Assembly: GCA_009684515.1 (NCBI GenBank)
Contig: WKKS01000006.1
Location: 62,001-126,000, forward strand
DNA: 64,000 bases
From: Geobacter sp.
GTDB taxonomy: Bacteria > Desulfobacterota > Desulfuromonadia > Geobacterales > Pseudopelobacteraceae
Direction of reading: 5' to 3'
Positions 61,312 through 64,000 of the stretch are shown piece by piece. Every line of letters begins with the position of its first letter. Positions within the stretch are counted from its first letter, which is position 1. The notes beneath the pieces are model-generated. The model worked only from the letters and a program-made list of their open reading frames with translations, was not told the DNA's origin and ran no database searches. The translations under genes and the position numbers were made by a program.

Positions 61312-62039
61312 GGGGACAGTATATCTAATTGACAGGTGATTTATTTCTGTTATGCTCCATCCATGGCACGAATAGCACGAGTTATAGCCCCCGGCATCCC
61401 ACACCACATAACCCAGCGCGGCAACCGCCGCCAGCAGACCTTTTTTTGTGACGACGATTATACAGCCTACATTGACCTTATGGCTGAATGGTGCGCCAAG
61501 TGCCGTGTAGAAATATGGGCATGGTGCCTGATGCCCAACCACGTTCACTTGATTGCAGTGCCAGAATCAGAAGAAGGTCTTGCCAGAGCGATAGGTGAAG
61601 CTCATCGACGTTATACCTGCCGGATCAATTTTCGTGAGAAATGGCGTGGCCATCTTTGGCAGGAACGTTTTGCGTCGTTTCCGATGGACGAACGTTATCT
61701 GCTGGCAGCTGCGCGATATGTTGAAATGAACCCGGTTGCCGCCGGAATTGTTGCCCGTCCTGAGGAATACCCGTGGAGCAGCGCCCAGGCCCATCTATCG
61801 GCTCAAGATGACAAACTGGTGAAAGTTGAACCATTACTTTCAATTGTCGGTAACTGGGGGAATTTACTATCCTTGTCGTCAGAAGAGGAAATGACCACAT
61901 TCCGCAAACATGAGCGTTCTGGCAGACCGCTTGGTGAGGAGGTGTTCGTTGATCAAATTGAAACCCAGCTTTCCAGAACTCTCCGGCCGCAAAAACCGGG
62001 ACCAAAGCGAAATCAAGGATAGTTCTATATACTGTCCCC
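61312..62039 (+). mobile_element. Y1-transposase element with 13-bp inverted ends
   Basis: GGGGACAGTATAT (61312-61324) and ATATACTGTCCCC (62027-62039) are perfect inverted copies that flank the transposase gene. A further copy of the right end follows in tandem (62066-62078) and a diverged one lies at 63682-63750. Confidence 0.7.
61363..62022 (+). CDS. Y1 (HUH) transposase, RAYT/IS200-like
   Basis: 219 residues from ATG at 61363 (MARIARVIAPGIPHHITQRGN, the typical start). HUH motif in CLMPNHVHLIAVP and conserved YLLAAARYVEMNPVAAGIVARPEEYPWSSAQAHL with the catalytic-helix Tyr. This is a different subgroup from the RAYT at 11786. The C-terminus ends RPQKPGPKRNQG inside the right terminal repeat. 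Confidence 0.9.
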   Translation: MARIARVIAPGIPHHITQRGNRRQQTFFCDDDYTAYIDLMAEWCAKCRVEIWAWCLMPNHVHLIAVPESEEGLARAIGEAHRRYTCRINFREKWRGHLWQERFASFPMDERYLLAAARYVEMNPVAAGIVARPEEYPWSSAQAHLSAQDDKLVKVEPLLSIVGNWGNLLSLSSEEEMTTFRKHERSGRPLGEEVFVDQIETQLSRTLRPQKPGPKRNQG

Positions 62040-62087
62040 AGAACTCACAAATCAAGGATAGTTCTATATACTGTCCCCAGAACTCAC
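62010..62087 (+). repeat. Two tandem 39-base terminal repeats plus partial copies
   Basis: Unit AAATCAAGGATAGTTCTATA...GAACTCAC at 62010-62048 and again at 62049-62087. Partial copies of CCAGAACTCACC continue to about 62140. This fills the first part of the 62023-62437 gap. Confidence 0.85.
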
Positions 62088-62145
62088 CCAGAACTCACCA
62101 GTCCCCAGAACTCACCAGAACTCACCACTCCAGAACTCCCTCCAG

Positions 62146-62408
62146 CCGGCCAAAACATCGGCCATAAAAATTAGTAAAGCAAAAAAATGTTTATTTACTG
62201 GGTAAAATACGTTACAAGAAACATCGGCCAAAACATCGGCCAAAACTTTCGATATTTTTCTGTTTAGTTAATTGTAACAACTTGTTTTTACATGATTATT
62301 AATTTATATTACTGTCCTGTAAATCGGCCAATTTTTTAGAGCAGCTAAGAAGACACATATAAAAGCTAGTTCGCAATTAATTAAAAATACCAGTTTTGAT
62401 ATCGGCCA
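62146..62408 (+). repeat. Five ATCGGCCA motifs upstream of the Fic gene
   Basis: Exact ATCGGCCA at 62157, 62223, 62235, 62323 and 62401, most followed by AAAA, plus CCGGCCAAAA at 62146. All point the same way and lie in AT-rich DNA with no gene; the last is 30 bases before the Fic start. Read as candidate operator sites. Confidence 0.65.
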
Positions 62409-62437
62409 AAATACTGGCCTACGTATGGAGAATCCAC

Positions 62438-63652
62438 ATGGAAGATGGCTTTTATACAAAGGTTTCTGAAATGGAACCGATGATGCCCGCTGATCCTTCG
62501 GGAGAACTTGACGATTTGGCTATTGAGGTGATTCGTAAGTCTGCCGGAATAAGTGCCGCTGTTCATCCCGTTACCCGTAGAGGGATCGCGGAGTTAGTAA
62601 GAAAAATGAACAGCTACTATTCTAATTTAATAGAAGGGCACAACACCCATCCTGTAGACATTGATCGTGCTATGCGAGAAGACTTTTCCAGTGATCCTGC
62701 AAAAAGAGCAAGACAATTGGAAAGCAAAGCACATATAGAAGTTCAGAAATGCATCGAGGCACGCATCGAGGCTAATCCGGGAACAATCGTTACAAGCGAG
62801 AGTTTTTTGTGCTGGATACATAAAGAATTTTATGAACGGATGCCGGAGGAGTATCTTTTCGTACAGCATGCGGATGGAAAAACAGCAAAGGTGATACCTG
62901 GCAAAACAAGGGAAATAGAGGTCGAGGTCGGGAGGCATTTGCCGCCTAAATCAGAATGCCTGGGCACTTTTATGAAAAGGTTCGAAGATGCCTACGATCC
63001 TCAAAAGCTGAAAGGGTTAAGTCAAGTTATCGCTGCTGCGGCATCTCATCACCGTCTTGCGTGGATTCATCCTTTTCTGGATGGCAATGGGCGAGTCACG
63101 CGCCTTATGACTCATGCCTACCTTAAAAAGGCAAAAATAGATGGCCATGGGTTGTGGACTGTTTCTAGAGGTTTCGCAAGAAATCGTGAAGAATATCTTG
63201 CTTCCCTGGCAGGGGCAGATCAATCTCGCAGAGGAGAACTGGATGGCCGGGGGAATTTGACACAAGCAGGACTGTTGGGGTTTTGCAGGTTTTTCCTTAA
63301 AACTGCCATTGACCAGATTGACTTTATGTCAGGCCTATTAGGTTTGGATGGAATGCAGAAAAGAATACAGGCAGTGGTTGATCGCCAAGTCTCTTTTGGC
63401 GCATTGAAACCTGAAGCCGGCCATTTACTGAGAGATGTATTCTTACGCGGGGAAATCACTCGCGGAGAAATCCCAAGTATTATCGGAATGCCTGAACGTT
63501 CAGCACGTAGGGTCGTAAGTAGTTTGTTGGAAAAAGGTTATTTAGTTTCTGATTCAGAAAAGGGACCTGTAATGCTCGGTTTACCGGCATCTATGGTGGG
63601 GTATTATTTCCCTCGCCTCTATCCTGAAGGGGTTGAGGCCAGTCTTGATTAA
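62438..63652 (+). CDS. Fic-family AMP-transferase with C-terminal winged helix
   Basis: 404 residues from the ATG at 62438 (GGAG upstream). Fic core HPFLDGNGRVTR with His211 is intact. The N-terminal helix carries the inhibitory motif S-NLI-EG (Ser62, Glu66), which marks a class II, self-inhibited Fic protein. The C-terminal part (ALKPEAGHLLRDVFLRGEITRGEIPSIIGMPERSARRVVSSLLEKGYLV) is a winged-helix DNA-binding domain. Fic enzymes attach AMP to Tyr/Thr of target proteins. A DNA-binding end and repeated upstream motifs suggest self-regulation. Confidence 0.9.
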   Translation: MEDGFYTKVSEMEPMMPADPSGELDDLAIEVIRKSAGISAAVHPVTRRGIAELVRKMNSYYSNLIEGHNTHPVDIDRAMREDFSSDPAKRARQLESKAHIEVQKCIEARIEANPGTIVTSESFLCWIHKEFYERMPEEYLFVQHADGKTAKVIPGKTREIEVEVGRHLPPKSECLGTFMKRFEDAYDPQKLKGLSQVIAAAASHHRLAWIHPFLDGNGRVTRLMTHAYLKKAKIDGHGLWTVSRGFARNREEYLASLAGADQSRRGELDGRGNLTQAGLLGFCRFFLKTAIDQIDFMSGLLGLDGMQKRIQAVVDRQVSFGALKPEAGHLLRDVFLRGEITRGEIPSIIGMPERSARRVVSSLLEKGYLVSDSEKGPVMLGLPASMVGYYFPRLYPEGVEASLD

Positions 63653-63681
63653 CCTGTTTCTGTAACGGTGCGGCAGATGGA

Positions 63682-63750
63682 CTCCGGCCGCAAAAACCGG
63701 GGCCAAAGCGAAATCAAGAATAGTCCTGTATATGGTCTCCGGAACTCCAC
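63682..63750 (+). mobile_element. Remnant of the Y1 element right end
   Basis: CTCCGGCCGCAAAAACCGGG and the next ~48 bases repeat 61981-62048 (end of the transposase gene plus terminal repeat) with roughly 85-90% identity by eye. No transposase gene remains. Confidence 0.8.
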
Positions 63751-63754
63751 AAAC

Positions 63755-64000
63755 ATGCAAAAAATGAACTGCACAAAGAACAAATATTTTAAAAATATCT
63801 TGTATGACACCAATCTGGATATAGGACAGAGTGTTGTTAATACTGATGATCCGTTGCGATTTGTCGTAAGGTCAAGAATCGGGGCGCCCAGGATTGGGCT
63901 GGGCATTCTCTTTGGCATCCCGTGTCTTGTTCTGATAAATTATGCATTTAATCAGCAGGGAATCATGCTTTTGCTTTCGCTGATCTTCTGTCCGCCGCTC
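63755..64000 (+). CDS. Hypothetical membrane protein, N-terminal part (runs off the window)
   Basis: 82 codons from ATG at 63755, open at the window end; a second ATG at 63764 is possible. Begins MQKMNCTKNKYFKNILYDTN, then DDPLRFVVRSRIGAPRIGLGILFGIPCLVLINYAF, with a hydrophobic segment followed by another (GIMLLLSLIFCPPL). Family not recognised from this part. Confidence 0.45.
   Translation, partial: MQKMNCTKNKYFKNILYDTNLDIGQSVVNTDDPLRFVVRSRIGAPRIGLGILFGIPCLVLINYAFNQQGIMLLLSLIFCPPL

Overview
The window looks like chromosome from a Geobacter-type member of the Desulfuromonadales (Thermodesulfobacteriota, formerly Deltaproteobacteria). Reasons: a fused NuoB-C-D subunit, a tungsten-type aldehyde:ferredoxin oxidoreductase with its own MoaD/MoeB-like partners, a GEMM (cyclic dinucleotide) riboswitch before a PilZ gene, a short-form HisG, and several small families that I associate with Geobacter. 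Housekeeping blocks (hppA, murA-his, nuo, yebC-msrA-ruvCA) alternate with accessory blocks. No species is claimed.

Layout. 1-6.7 kb: hppA (partial), a CpoB/YbgF-like lipoprotein, and the leftward murA-hisG-hisD-hisC-hisB operon. 6.9-11.2 kb: a large hybrid sensor kinase and an HD-GYP response regulator. 11.3-22.9 kb: a collapsed TacAT-type toxin-antitoxin remnant, a RAYT transposase, and a complete type I-C CRISPR-Cas locus (cas3-5-8c[with internal cas11c]-7-rhuM-4-1-2) with a 19-repeat array that ends 14 bp from nuoBCD. 22.9-31.6 kb: nuoBCD and nuoA, small envelope proteins, a nucleotidyltransferase-fold protein, riboswitch-PilZ, and tRNA-Cys. 32-42.3 kb: yebC, msrA, ruvC, ruvA, a Spy/TolC/MacA/ABC/MacB-type efflux operon, and a divergent two-component system. 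42.2-54.4 kb: a leftward gene train that begins with a mycofactocin locus (mftA-mftB-mftC), continues with an OYE/FadH-type oxidoreductase and a FixB/C/X/A electron-transfer set, then mftF, an aldehyde:ferredoxin oxidoreductase and pterin-sulfur carrier genes. 54.7-56.6 kb: a NUDIX hydrolase and an MFS transporter. 56.7-60.5 kb: an integrase-less integron cassette array with seven attC-like sites or site fragments. 60.5-64 kb: a HigBA-type toxin-antitoxin pair, a second Y1/RAYT transposase with its own terminal repeats, a Fic protein behind a run of ATCGGCCA repeats, and a partial membrane gene.

The strongest discovery candidate is the 45.8-54.4 kb operon. A 35-residue mycofactocin precursor ending IDGICGVY sits directly before mftB and mftC, behind a good sigma-54 promoter match. 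The operon interleaves mycofactocin genes with all four Fix electron-transfer components and may run on into a tungsten aldehyde oxidoreductase. This suggests a peptide-derived redox cofactor wired to quinone/ferredoxin electron transfer in an anaerobe. mftD and mftE are not in the window.

A second theme is one REP/BIME family (GTAGGGGC...GCCC palindromes) present at eight loci, with a RAYT gene in the same window. These elements lie in gaps of the cas and mft operons, supply the stop codons of the RAYT gene, cas4 and cas2, and are translated inside the RAYT protein and at the C-terminus of MftF. A third theme is the cassette array, recognised from attC core sites (for example ATCTAAC...GTTAGGC) between short genes of unknown function.
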